From: Mauremys mutica
Taxonomy: Eukaryota; Chordata; Testudines; Geoemydidae
Assembly (NCBI RefSeq): GCF_020497125.1
Contig: NC_059075.1
Coordinates: 103,579,222-103,643,221 of the forward strand
Direction: 5' to 3'
Length of the DNA: 64,000 nt
The notes beneath the pieces are model-generated. The model saw only the letters and a list, made by a program, of their open reading frames with translations. It ran no database searches and had not been told where the DNA came from. Position 1 is the stretch's first letter, and each line of letters opens with the position of its first letter. Positions 1-12,600 of the stretch are shown in pieces. Position numbers and translations under genes: made by a program.

Positions 1-544
1 AAATTCCCCCAAGATCTGCATGATTCTTGGAGGTGGATATCGGGTTATGGGAGACAAATTTGTGGCGGCTGCTTCTATCAGGATTGGAATGAAGTGGCAC
101 ATTATGCTCCCTAAAAAAAGAATTCCTAGTAAACTCAGCAAGTGGAAACTCAAGGAGATAATCTCCTGTAGGGGAAAATGTTCTGAATTGTTGTGGTCTA
201 TTTGTCTACCAAGTAAATTACAGATTAAAGTTTTTTTTTTAAAATGTACATGATAGGCCCCAAATGTGCATGATGTATGTTCTTAAATCTCTCTCTGCCT
301 TTATTCCTTTGTCAACTTCTAGAACAAAAAGGGAACAGAGGAAACTAGTTTGTGTTTGATAATTGTGCTAACCAACCAAAGCAAAGAAATTCATATCTTA
401 TTGCTGATATACTGAGTCAGTGCATTATGCTCAATACTACTGATGTTTGGGATTGTGTGTGAATAGATTAAATCTTTGCATTTATATTAAAATAAACATT
501 TGGAGGCATTTTTTTTTCTAATCTCAAACTTCTTTTCCTAAAAG
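1..544. other. NUCB2 intron upstream of exon A
   Basis: AT-rich sequence ending in a pyrimidine-rich tract before 545. An open frame of 77 codons near the start shows no recognisable domain. No NUCB2 upstream exon is visible. Confidence 0.4.
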
Positions 545-652
545 GATACTGGGCTTTATTATGATGAATATCTCAAGCAAGTGATAGATGTCCTAGAAAC
601 AGATAAACATTTCAGAGAGAAACTTCAGACTGCTGATATAGAGGAAATAAAG
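545..652 (+). CDS. NUCB2: NUCB2 exon A (nesfatin-1 core)
   Basis: This exon has 36 whole codons, phase 0 at both ends, an acceptor ...aaaag and a donor gtatgt. It begins [16 protein letters not shown] and ends ADIEEIK. In mammals this part corresponds to the mid-segment of nesfatin-1 that carries the feeding-suppressing activity. The upstream 544 bases contain no further NUCB2 coding sequence that I can see. Confidence 0.93.
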
Positions 653-3600
653 GTATGTGCAAAGATCAATAGAATTTAATCAAGACGAGTTTAGACAGCT
701 ACAAATTAATGATATAGTTTCATATTTTTCTATTAGTCTTAATTTTTATTTAGTATTGCCTTTACTTTTTCCATTAGCTTACACAATTTAAATTAGATTC
801 TTTAAAGAGATCTTTATCTCTGCAGCTACAAGACAGATATCCTGTTTTTTAAAGAAACTGTACCATATCAGTCTCCCAAGAGGTTTTAATTTGCTACCTA
901 ACTACTAATAAAACAACTAGATTCAGATATCTTGCTTTTGGAAAACATTTATTAGCGTTCTCCTGCAAAATGGAAAGCAAGGCCTTAAGAATTCTTTAGA
1001 AGTCTTTGGAATTCAGAAGGAACAGCATAAAGTTCATTAACAGCTCTCACTTTGTTGCCTGCCAAGTGATTCAGAGCAATACTGAGCCAATGGCAGAGAG
1101 GCTTCTCTGCCCTCCCAGATGGAAGCAATGTGCCACATGTGAATTTAATGACATGGAAACGGGTGGGGGAAGTAGAGAAACACAAAAAAGCCTGATCCTG
1201 AAGCCACTGGGAATTGAGAACAACACTGTCTTCAAGTTTTGTGATAAAGGTGGCAGTGTTTGGGAAGAATAAAAAAAAAGACTGAGCTGTGGTTCTCTTC
1301 TCTTCCCAGCACCCCTACTTCTGGTTCCACTCCAACCACCATCTTGGTGTTCTGTTCTCTCCTGCTGTTGCCACCCTAGGTTACGTTCACTCCTCCTCCG
1401 CCCTTCTCCAGTTCCCAGGTCCAGCTGGCTGCTCCAAATTCTCTCTTCTCCCCAGCCTCACCTCAAGAGCACTAAGCTTTCATTCCTCTTGCATTACCTT
1501 TGATGTAAAGCTCTGCTGCTGCTAGAGTCTGACAGCTCTTGGATCCACTCCATTCCTGGCAAAGCCCCTGGGGGTTGGTAACAGTTTTCAGGTGCTGCTG
1601 AACATTCTTACAGCACCCTTAGGTGGCTGCTATTGTGCCGATTCCTCCTTCAGCAAGAGGTTGGCACCCACATCACCCTGTTGATCTGCAGTTCTCTGTG
1701 GACCACATGATAACAGCTGATTTACAGAATGGTCACTTCTGAAGAGATCTTTAAATACAGATACGCAGCTGTGCTTCAGGGTCTTGGTTTAATTATGGTA
1801 TTTGGAGCATCAATTTTTTTTTAAAGGCAGCTTAAAGAGTCTTTCAGTGAGTGCCCTGCCCCGATTTCTATTTTAATAAATTTACAACGTTAATATTCTC
1901 TTCAAACAATGTGTGAGATACTTATGATGTTTATAAGGTCTTCAAAATGGCAATTACAGCCCACGTGTGGTGGACATCTGAAAACTACAACACGATTGTC
2001 TTTATAGATCACTTATTTATTTTAACAGAGTGGAAAGCTAAGCAAAGAGCTAGACTTAGTAAGCCATCATGTGAGAACAAGGCTGGATGAACTGAAAAGA
2101 CAAGAAGTGGCAAGATTGAGGATGCTAATCAAAGCTAAAATGGATTCCTTTCAAGGTAAGAATATGAAGCAGAATTCACATAGAATTAACAGATTGGTCT
2201 TTATCAGATAGGTGCCCGGAATCCACCAATTTTGTTCTCCTCAGTGGCTCCTATCAGCAAAAGGAATGGTTGAACTGAGTTGGAATGGTAAGAGGGTCCC
2301 CATTTTATACTCCTGAGATGGAAAGTCTTTCCCATTGGAGCTCTTCCACTCTGTATGAATAATTAAATATTCACTGGGACAGAGAGGAAAAGAGAAAGAT
2401 ACAGACTGTAGCCTGGTGGCTTAGACATTTCCTGGGATGCAGGAAACCCATGTTGCACTCTGTACTCCAATGAACCATTTGGCTGCTGCTTATACCAGGT
2501 TGGGGTCACATCAACAGCCACCCGGCTTCGAGAGAGAAAGTACTAACCTGACCTGGCTTAGCTTAGGTGCTTAACTCCAGGAGCAGGTGTGTGGCTGTAA
2601 ATCCCAAGCACAGATAGGCACCTCCCTCCTGTCTAGAATTAGATGTCTCACTACCTTTGAGAGCTGGAGCTTATGTCTTACCCTTCTCCTTGGCATTTCC
2701 TACTGGCTAGTTTAGGCACCTCCATGCTCAGCAAGCTGGCTTATCTGAATCACATTTTTAGGAACCTAACTCCCCCCATGCATTGTACAGGGAGCCTGGG
2801 TGCGAGAATTCCATTGGGTACCAGGGTGCCTAAAAATTAGGCATTGGACTCCTATGTCCCTTTGTGGATTTAGCGCAATCTAATTTTTTTTTTTTTTAAA
2901 AGGTGTTCGGAACAGGTTTTTTTAACTGGTCGACTAGCTCAAAAGTGGCTGTCTTTCTTTCAACCTCCTCCTCACCAGAAATTTTATAGTCTTATAAGAA
3001 ACATGAGCAACTCAGCTCAAAGGATTTTTGTTGTTGTTGCAGTTCTAAGCATCAGAAACAGGGACTTGGAATGAAAGTGTCTTCTTGTCCATAATTATAG
3101 CATTGCTAATGCTACACTGCAATCTACGCAGTAGGCCTTTATATTTAGAAACAAAGTATACAAGTTTCCAGTGCGTACAGTTACTGCTAGCTTGCTTGGC
3201 AGGGGGTACTGCCTTGTCTTTTTGCCCAACGCTGCATGATTTAATTCTAATATGCAAAATATAAATTAAAAAAAAAAAGACAACCAGGGAGACTTGACGC
3301 AGACCTTTTACTGGAGGTTTCTTTCTGAAAAGAATTGTATTCACAAGCATGGAGTTTCTAATGGTGATGCTAAGAATCTCTTCCAAAATGTTCTGCTTAG
3401 GTTTTTTTTTTTTTTTTTTAAAAGTGGACGTGCAATTTTTCTGTGCAGATTTATCAGCGCAGTAGGGGCCTGATCCAATTCCTTATCAAGTCAGCGGAAA
3501 GACTCCTATTTATTTCAGTGGGCAATGAATCATAACTTAAGTTTGTATTCTTGCAATGTTCTGCCACCCTGCTGTGGCACTGAAACACTGCCAATGAGCT

Positions 3601-6600
3601 TGGTGTGGGGATGGAGGGTGGATTGAGGGAGTTGGGCCTCGGTAATGCCAGGAGAAAGCCAAAGATCTTTGGGGAAGGACTGTATTTTTACTGTTTTTAG
3701 TGGAGTGCTTATTTCCAGTCATGGATTAGCCACTGGGCCAATGAGGCCGCAGAAAAATGGGCGCCCCCGCACCAGTGCCGAAACGAGGGCAAGGCGAGTG
3801 AGGCACTTGCCTCGGGCACAGAAGGTGAGGGGCATAGAAAGTCTCTCCTTTGGCGGCAATTCAGCGGCAAGTCCTTCTCTCCAAGAGGGACTGAGGGACC
3901 CGCCGCCGAATTGCCACTGGCCGTCAGCAAGGGAGAGGGGCGGCATGTCCGGCTCTTCGGCAGAAATTCGGCGGCGGGTCCCCCAGTCCCTCTCAGAGGG
4001 AAGGACCTGCCGCCAAATTGTGCCAAAGAATGGCAGCAATTCGGCGGCAGGTCCTTCCCTCCAAGAGGAGCCCGCTGCCGAAGAGCCAAACATGCCGCCC
4101 CTGTCCCTTGCCTTGGGCACAAAAATCCCTAGTTACGGCTCTGCTGTGCACCTCCAACTCGTTCTGCCCACCTGGCAACCCTGCCAGGGAGCCCGTGCCC
4201 AGACTCCACTCCTCACTGCAGCGCCAGCTGGGCGGAGCAGGGCATCTCCCCACACCAGCACCCCACTCCCTGGCAAGAGCACTGGGGGGGGAGGGGAAGA
4301 CTGCAGGCAGAAGGGGTTGGGAGGGGCCCCCACTTGCTCTGGCCCAGGGGACTTACAAAACCCTAATCTGCCCTTGGCTATTCCAGTGGGGCCTTGATCC
4401 CTGATTGGGACCTCTGGGTGCTATGTCCTACAATTAGTAAATAATAATAAAATTGGCCCTTGTCTTCTGTGCTTTTCTTTTTAAATGAAAGTTACAGTCC
4501 AGAGAGCACAGCCCACTACATAGCCTCTCCAGAAGAATAAACGGGTTGCTTCACATATGAACACAAGACCCACAGTTCATCTCAGACTCCAATGCAGGCA
4601 GATTTCCCCCTAAAGTTGTGATGAAGCTCACAATAATCTAATTAAGGTCAACTAGTGTGGATGGTACAGTGGATGGTAACTGTATGTAGCTGAAAATTTC
4701 GTTGTAATGCCCCATTGTGATGGGTTGGTTCACAGCAACCCTCTTTGGTACTGCCACCTGATGTGCTGAGACTACGTCTGAGCCCGTTTTCCCTGGCAGC
4801 TTGGGACTTCAGAGCCCTGCCTGGTTGTGCCAGACATGTTAGCCTGCTACAAACAGACCCAGGTCTGAACCACATCCCCAAAAAGCTGCATGCTTAACTG
4901 AAAACAGCTTAAGAAGTGTTCCTGTCTCCAGCACTCAGATACCCAACTCCCAATGGGGTCCAAATAAATCCATAAAGCTTATACAGAGTAAATTCATAAG
5001 TTGTTCGCCCTCTATAATACTGATAGAGGGAGATGCACAGTTGTTGGCACCCCAGGTATTAATACATACTCTGGATTAATGAGCAAGTAAAAAGTGATTA
5101 ATACAAAAAGTAGGATTTAAGTGGTTCCAAGTAATAACAGACAGAACAAAGTAAATCACCAAACAAAATAAAATAAAACATTCAAGTCTAAGTCTAATAC
5201 ATTAAGAAACTGAATACAGATGAAATCTCACCCTCAGAGATGTTCCAATAAGCTTCTTTGACAGACTAGCCTTCTCCTAGTCTGGGCCCAATCCTTTCCC
5301 TGGTACAGTCCTTGTTCCAGCTCAGGTGGTAGCTAGGGGATTTCTTATGACTGCAGCCCCCTTTGCTCCGTTCCATCCCCTTATCTCTCTTTTGCACAAG
5401 GCGGGAATCTTTTGTCCCTCTCTGGGTTCCCACCCCCTCCTTCTAAATGGAAAAGCACCAGGTTAAAGATGGATTCCAGTTCAGGTGACATGATCACATG
5501 TCACTGTAAGACTTCATTACCCACTTACCAGCACACATGTATATAGGAAGACTTACAAATAAACAGAGCCATCTACAACCAATTGTCCAGGTTAATGGGA
5601 GCCATCAAGTTTCCAAGCCACCATTAATGGCCCACACTTGGCATAATTACAAAAGGACCTCAGTTATATTTCATATTTCTAGTTTCAGATACAAGAATGA
5701 TACATTTATACAAATATGATCACACTCAGTAGATTATAAGCTTTGTAATGATACATTACAAGAGACCTTTTGCATGAAGAATATTCCAGTTACATATTCA
5801 CACTCTAGCATATTTTCATAAAATCATAGAGTGCAATGTCACACCCATGAACCCGCGCTGTCTCAGAAGATCAGCATTAATTGTATTTAGTAGCTTGTAC
5901 TCAAACTAAATCCTCAGACTGCAGATGTATGTATGCTGTGTGTGTATGTATGCACAGAGGTCACACTTTTCAAATTTGGATGCCACTGACTTCAGTGGGA
6001 GCTGCAGGCATGCAGCATTTCTTTTATTTAGATCTCTAACTTTAGGTATCCAGGTTTGAAAAATTTGACCAGTGTGCCTAACATTAATGACCTGATTTTT
6101 TTCAGAAGTGCTGAGCACGCACAAATTCCACCAAAATCAATAAGAACTGCAGGTGCTCAGCCATGCAGCACCACGCCAGGCATCCAGATGCCTAAGCTCC
6201 CTCCTCCCACAGCCTCCTGCACAAATCATCATAGGCACCTAACACTGAGGGCAAGTCTATACTACCACGCTCCATTGGTGCAGCTGCACTGCTGTAGCAC
6301 GTCCGGTGAAGATGCGCTATGCTCACAGGAGAGCGCTCTTCCCGTTGGCATAATTAGTCCACCTCCATGAGAGTCAGAAGCTATGTTGGTGGGAGAGCGT
6401 CTCCCGCCAACATAGCCCTGATGTGGACAGCTTTTAAGTCAATGTAACTGATGTCGCTCAGGGGGGTGTCTTTCATATCCCTGAGCAGCACAAGTTACAG
6501 CAATGTAAGTGGGAATGGAGACTAGCTCTAAGAGGAGTTGCAACAGAGAATCCCAAGTAAAAGGAGACACTGCCCTGGAACCCAGACTGAGGTGCCTATC

Positions 6601-9600
6601 TCCAAGCGAGGGGTGGGGCTTAGCACATATCCTTTGGCTTGGCATCTCCCATCTCCCTACTGACTGGCCTTTGTGAATTCCATTCTGAGGCACTTATCTC
6701 TCTTTGTTCATTATATAGGGAGCTTAGGTGTTGAACTCAGGCATTGTGAATCCCAGTGATTTTCTAGGTGCATAAATTCCTTTGTGGATCTAGTCCTTAA
6801 CCCCCAGACTTAGGTGCCTAAATCCCAGTTTTAGACACCATTACAATCCACAAAACTCCCTGTTGGCTGCGGCCAAATGCTGTAGGTGCCTAAACACTCA
6901 ACACTTTAGTTTTCTGAGGCACCTACATTTCTGTCTCCGGGCATACATACTGCTGCCTCATTCAAGGCACCCGGGTACCATCTCCCACCCAAGCCTCATT
7001 GCAATACATGAACTAGGGGAAGATAAGCATTCATCCACTTATCTTGCTGCAGGGCTAGATTGGGTAGGTGTGCTCAGAGGTCGCCTATCAGATTGGGTTG
7101 CAGTTGCGGTGCTAACACTGTCTAGGTTAAAACTTTTAGTCCTGTGTCTCACCTGGGATGTGGGAGACAGGGTTTGGTTTCCACCTCAGGCACAGTGATT
7201 GAAGCAGAGGTACTGCACTCTGGATCTCCCACCTTCCAAATGGGTGTTCTAATCACCAAGCTATAAAGTCATTTTCTCTCTCTCTAGGCCAGCAACTCAG
7301 TATTTATGCACAGTGGAACAGCTTCAGCAGGAGATACTGAATGAGCCCTCAGCAGGAGATACTGAATGAGCCCTCAGCAGGAGATACTGAAGCTCAGTGG
7401 TTAGAGCCCTCAGAGGTGTGGAAGACCCCTATTCAAATCCTCTGTTCTCCGCTCCGTGGGGGGGTGGCGATTGAAGCTGGGTCTCTCACATCCCAGGTGA
7501 GGGCTCTAACCACTGGGCTAAAAATTATATGGTCATCGCCTCTTCCGTCAGTTTTGTGTGGAGTGAGGCAGGTGCTTCAGCTGCCCGACTCCAGAAGAGG
7601 GGTTTGCAGTTATGGATTGCAAGCAGAGCTAGGTTCCAACCTGCAGCCTGGACTTAGGTGCCTATCTTCAAGAGTGGAGTGGCTTAGTACACCCCCTCCT
7701 CTAAGGTATTTCCAACTGGCTAGTTTACGTGGGGAGCTGCCTAGCTTGCTGGCTTTTATTGGATCACATTCTTAGATGCCTCTCACTCCCCATTCACTGT
7801 ATAGGGAGCCTAAGTGCCTAACTCAGGCTTTCTGGATCACAGTATTGTCTGTGACTTTGAGCACCTAAAAGTTAAGCATGGCAACTCTGAGCCTCACAAT
7901 GCCAAAATCCCGTTATGGATCTGGGCCTTTGTGCCTGCTAGGGAGTGGTCGAGCATATTGTCCTTTAGCTATTCCCCACTTCTCCTCTGCCATTGATTAT
8001 AGCTGACTTTATGCCACCTGGTGATTCCCTGAGATGCCCTGTCAGGGCAGCTTTCTGGCTGCTTTGAACTGCCAGAGAGAAAGTCAGAGAAAAATCCATG
8101 ATTAATAAAGGTCTTATCAGCATGAGTTTGGAATGGGCATGTTACTCCCATGTCTAGCCCTACATGGTCTTGAGATAGAGCCTTAAAACACTCATGCAGG
8201 ATAGAATATCTTCTATGCTACCCATCAGATTAGTGTGGGGAGAGCTCAACAATTGTGTGTATGTGGAAATTAGGACATATTTCTAAAGGTAATAATTGGA
8301 GATATACCAATCTCCTAGAACTGGAAGGGACCTTGAAAGGTCATTGAGTCCAGCCCCCTGCCTTCACTAGCAGGACCAATTTTTGCCCCAGATCCCTAAG
8401 TGGCCTCCTCAAGGATTGAACTCACAACCCCGGGTTTAGTAGGCCAATGCTCAAACCACTGAGCTATCCCCCCCCCCTTTTCTGACAACATGTCTGAAAA
8501 AGAACAAGTGTCTGTTTGTTTGAAGCTGCTCCAAGATTTGATTGTTAGCAGTGGTCCTGGAAGAGATGAATTAGCACACAGCTGAAGCAGTCAAAGGCCA
8601 TTATGGTTTTTTGCTATATACATTACATATGTAATATGAATACGTGCCATCATGTTTACTAACTACATACAAAATGCAAGACCTAACTACATATATACAC
8701 ACAATACATCTTTGGCAAGGTTCTGGTGGTTTCTGTAACGTGGAAGAAAGTCAGGGCCTCTTAGGGACTCACACTATTTAAATTCCTGTACCCTACAGAA
8801 TCCATGTGCTAAACTTTATGTATCATATGGCCTGCAGTTTATCACAATGCTGTCACCATTACATATATGGGATCTCTATACCTCGAGCAAGTATCTCTGT
8901 GCCTCAGTTGCCCGTCCATAAAATGTGAGTGACAGTACTTTACCTCACAGGATAAATACAATACAGATTGTGAGGTGCTTATACTACAGTAATAAGGTAA
9001 ACTAGGAGATGGGGGAAAGCCGACTGCTGCAGAGGAGCGTGTGGATCGGACACAGACTTCTCTTAGGGGACAGTCTGATGATAGAGAATCTCCAGGTTAT
9101 AGTCAGGAGCAGAGGACTGAAAAGTATAATGTAAGGGCCGGATCAGATGATAAAGAGTCACATAAAAAAGAATCTGGCACATCAGAAAAAGGTAGGCTAA
9201 TAAACAGGGACAAGTTTTTAAAGTGCTTGTACACAAATGCCAGAAGTCTAAATAATAAGATGGGTGAACTAGAGTGCCTTGTGATAAAGGAGGATATAAT
9301 AATAGGCATCACTGAAACCTGGTGGACTGAGAGCAATCAATGGGACACAATCATTCCGGGGTACAATATATCGGAAGGACAGAACAGGCCGTGCAGGGGG
9401 AGGAGTGGCACTATATGTGAAAGAAAGTGTAGATTCAAATGAAGTAAAAATCTTAAGCGAATCCACATGTTCCATAGAGTCTCTATGGATAGAAATTTCA
9501 TGCTCTAGTAAAAATATAACATTAGGGATCTATTATCGACCACCTGACCAGGACAGTAATAGTGATGATGAAATGCTAAGGGAAATTAGAGAGGCTATCA

Positions 9601-12600
9601 AAATTAAGAACCCAATAATAGTGGGGGATTTCAATTATCCCCATATTGACTGGGAACATTTCACTTCAGGACGAAATGCAGAGATAAAATTTCTCGATAC
9701 TTTAAATGACTGCTTCATGGAGCAGCTGGTACGGGAACCCACAAGGGGAGAGGAAATTCTAGATTTAATCCTGAGTGGAGTGCAGGAGCTGGTCCAGGAG
9801 GTAACTATAGCAGGACCGCTTGGAAATAGTGACCATAATACAATAGCATTCAACATCCCTGTGGTGGGAAGAACACCTCAACTGCCCAACACTGTGGCAT
9901 TTAATTTCAAAAGGGGGAACTATACAAAAATGAGGGGGTTAGTTAGACAAAAGTTAAAAGGTACAGTGACTAAAGTGAAATCCCTGCAAGTTGCATGGGC
10001 CCTGTTTAAAGACACCATAATAGAGGCCCAACTTCAATGTATACCCCAAATTAAGAAAAACAGTAAAAGAACTAAAAAAGAGCCACCGTGGCTTAACAAC
10101 CATGTAAAAGAAGCAGTGAGAGATAAAAAGACTTCCTTTAAAAAGTGGAAGTCAAATCCTAGTGAGGCAAATAGAAAGGAGCACAAACACTGCCAACTTA
10201 AGTGCAAGAGTGTAATAAGAAAAGCCAAAGAGGAGTTTGAAGAACGGCTAGCCAAAAACTCCAAAGGTAATAACAAAATGTTTTTTAAGTACATCAGAAG
10301 CAGGAAGCCTGCTAAACAACCAGTGGGGCCCCTTGATGATCAAAATACAAAAGGAGCGCTTAAAGACGATAAAGTCATTGCGGAGAAACTAAATGGATTC
10401 TTTGCTTCAGTCTTCACGGCTGAGGATGTTAGGGAGATTCCCAAACCTGAGCTGGCTTTTGTAGGTGACAAATCTGAGGAACTGTCACAGATTGAAGTGT
10501 CACTAGAGGAGGTTTTGGAATTAATTGATAAACTCAACATTAACAAGTCACCGGGACCAGATGGCATTCACCCAAGAGTTCTGAAAGAACTCAAATGTGA
10601 AGTTGCGGAACTATTAACTAAGGTTTGTAACCTGTCCTTTAAATCGGCTTCGGTACCCAATGACTGGAAGTTAGCTAATGTAACGCCAATATTTAAAAAA
10701 GGCTCTAGGGGTGATCCCGGCAATTACAGACCGGTAAGTCTAACGTCTGTACCAGGCAAATCAGTTGAAACAATAGTAAAGAATAAAATTGTCAGACACA
10801 TAGAAAAACAAACTCTTGAGCAATAGTCAACATGGTTTCTGTAAAGGGAAATCGTGTCTTACTAATCTATTAGAGTTCTTTGAAGGGGTCAACAAACATG
10901 TGGACAAGGGGGATCCGGTGAACATAGTGTACTTAGATTTCCAGAAAGCCTTTGACAAGGTCCCTCACCAAAGGCTCTTACGTAAATTAAGCTGTCATGG
11001 GATAAAAGGGAAGGTCCTTTCATGGATTGAGAACTGGTTAAAGGACAGGGAACAAAGGGTAGGAATTAATGGTAAATTCTCAGAATGGAGAGGGGTAACT
11101 AGTGGTGTTCCCCAAGGGTCAGTCCTAGGACCAATCCTATTCAATTTATTCATAAATGATCTGGAGAAAGGGGTAAACAGTGAGGTGGCAAAGTTTGCAG
11201 ATGATACTAAACTACTCAAGATAGTTAAGACCAAAGCAGATTGTGAAGAACTTCAGAAAGATCTCACAAAACTAAGTGATTGGGCAACAAAATGGCAAAT
11301 GAAATTTAATGTGGATAAATGTAAAGTAATGCACATTGGAAAAAATAACCCCAACTATACATACAACATGATGGGGGCTAATTTAGCTACAACGAGTCAG
11401 GAAAAAGATCTTGGCGTCATCGTGGATAGTTCTCTAAAGATGTCCACGCAGTGTGCAGAGGCGGTCAAAAAAGCAAACAGGATGTTAGGAATCATTAAAA
11501 AGGGGATAGAGAATAAGACTGAGAATATATTATTGCCCTTATATAAATCCATGGTATGCCCACATCTCGAATACTGTGTACAGATGTGGTCTCCTCACTT
11601 CAAAAAAGATATTCTAGCACTAGAAAAGGTTCAGAAAAGGGCAACTAAAATGATTAGGGGTTTGGAGAGGGTCCCATACGAGGAAAGATTAAAGAGGCTA
11701 GGACTCTTCAGCTTGGAAAAGAGAAGACTAAGGGGGGACATGATAGAGGTATATAAAATCATGAGTGATGTTGAGAAAGTGGATAAGGAAAAGTTATTTA
11801 CTTATTCCCATAATACAAGAACTAGGGGTCACCAAATGAAATTAATAGGCAGCAGGTTTAAAACAAATAAAAGGAAGTTTTTCTTCACGCAGCGCACAGT
11901 CAACTTGTAGAACTCCTTACCTGAGGAGGTTGTGAAGGCTAGGACTATAACAATGTTTAAAAGGGGACTGGATAAATTCATGGTGGCTAAGTCCATAAAT
12001 GGCTATTAGCCAGGATGGGTAAAGAATGGTGTCCCTAGCCCCTGTTCATCAGAGGATGGAGATGGATGGCAGGAGAGAGATCACTTGATCAATGCCTGTT
12101 AGGTTCACTCCCTCTGGGGCACCTGGCATTGGCCACTGTCGGTAGACAGATACTGGGCTAGATGGACCTTTGGTCTGACCCGGTACGGCCTTTCTTATGT
12201 TCTTAACATATCCCCCAGCTGGATGTATTTTCACAGTGTTCCATTTTCAAATGATCAGATAAGAACCTTTTGTCTGGTTTAGCATTAATGTGGAAAGATA
12301 AAATCTAATATTGCACTTTTAAAAAATGCTTTATAAAACAGTGATTCATCAGAGAATGTATTTAGGCACAAGTGATCTCACAGTGGAGGAATGGTGGTTG
12401 AAATATGCACTGGTCACTGTTTGCTGGCATGTGATGATAAAAAAAAAAACAGAGCACAGATGTGACAAGACTATCTTTAGCTTACTAAAGGGTAACAAGT
12501 TGAAGGAGACTGTCCTACAATCTCCTATACAGATAAAACGTTTCCTCTTTTTTTTGTTCAGCCATCTTGACAGGCTGCCCAATTAAAAAAATTGATAGAC

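Noticed and set aside
3645..4397. Open frame of 250 codons and opposing frames on the minus strand
   Set aside because: It spans GC-rich inverted repeats shared with a MITE at 21545. No domain, open in several frames at once.
8390..8470. tRNA-like sequence with A and B boxes
   Set aside because: It is the head of a SINE, with degenerate boxes and a CR1-type tail, not a functional tRNA gene.
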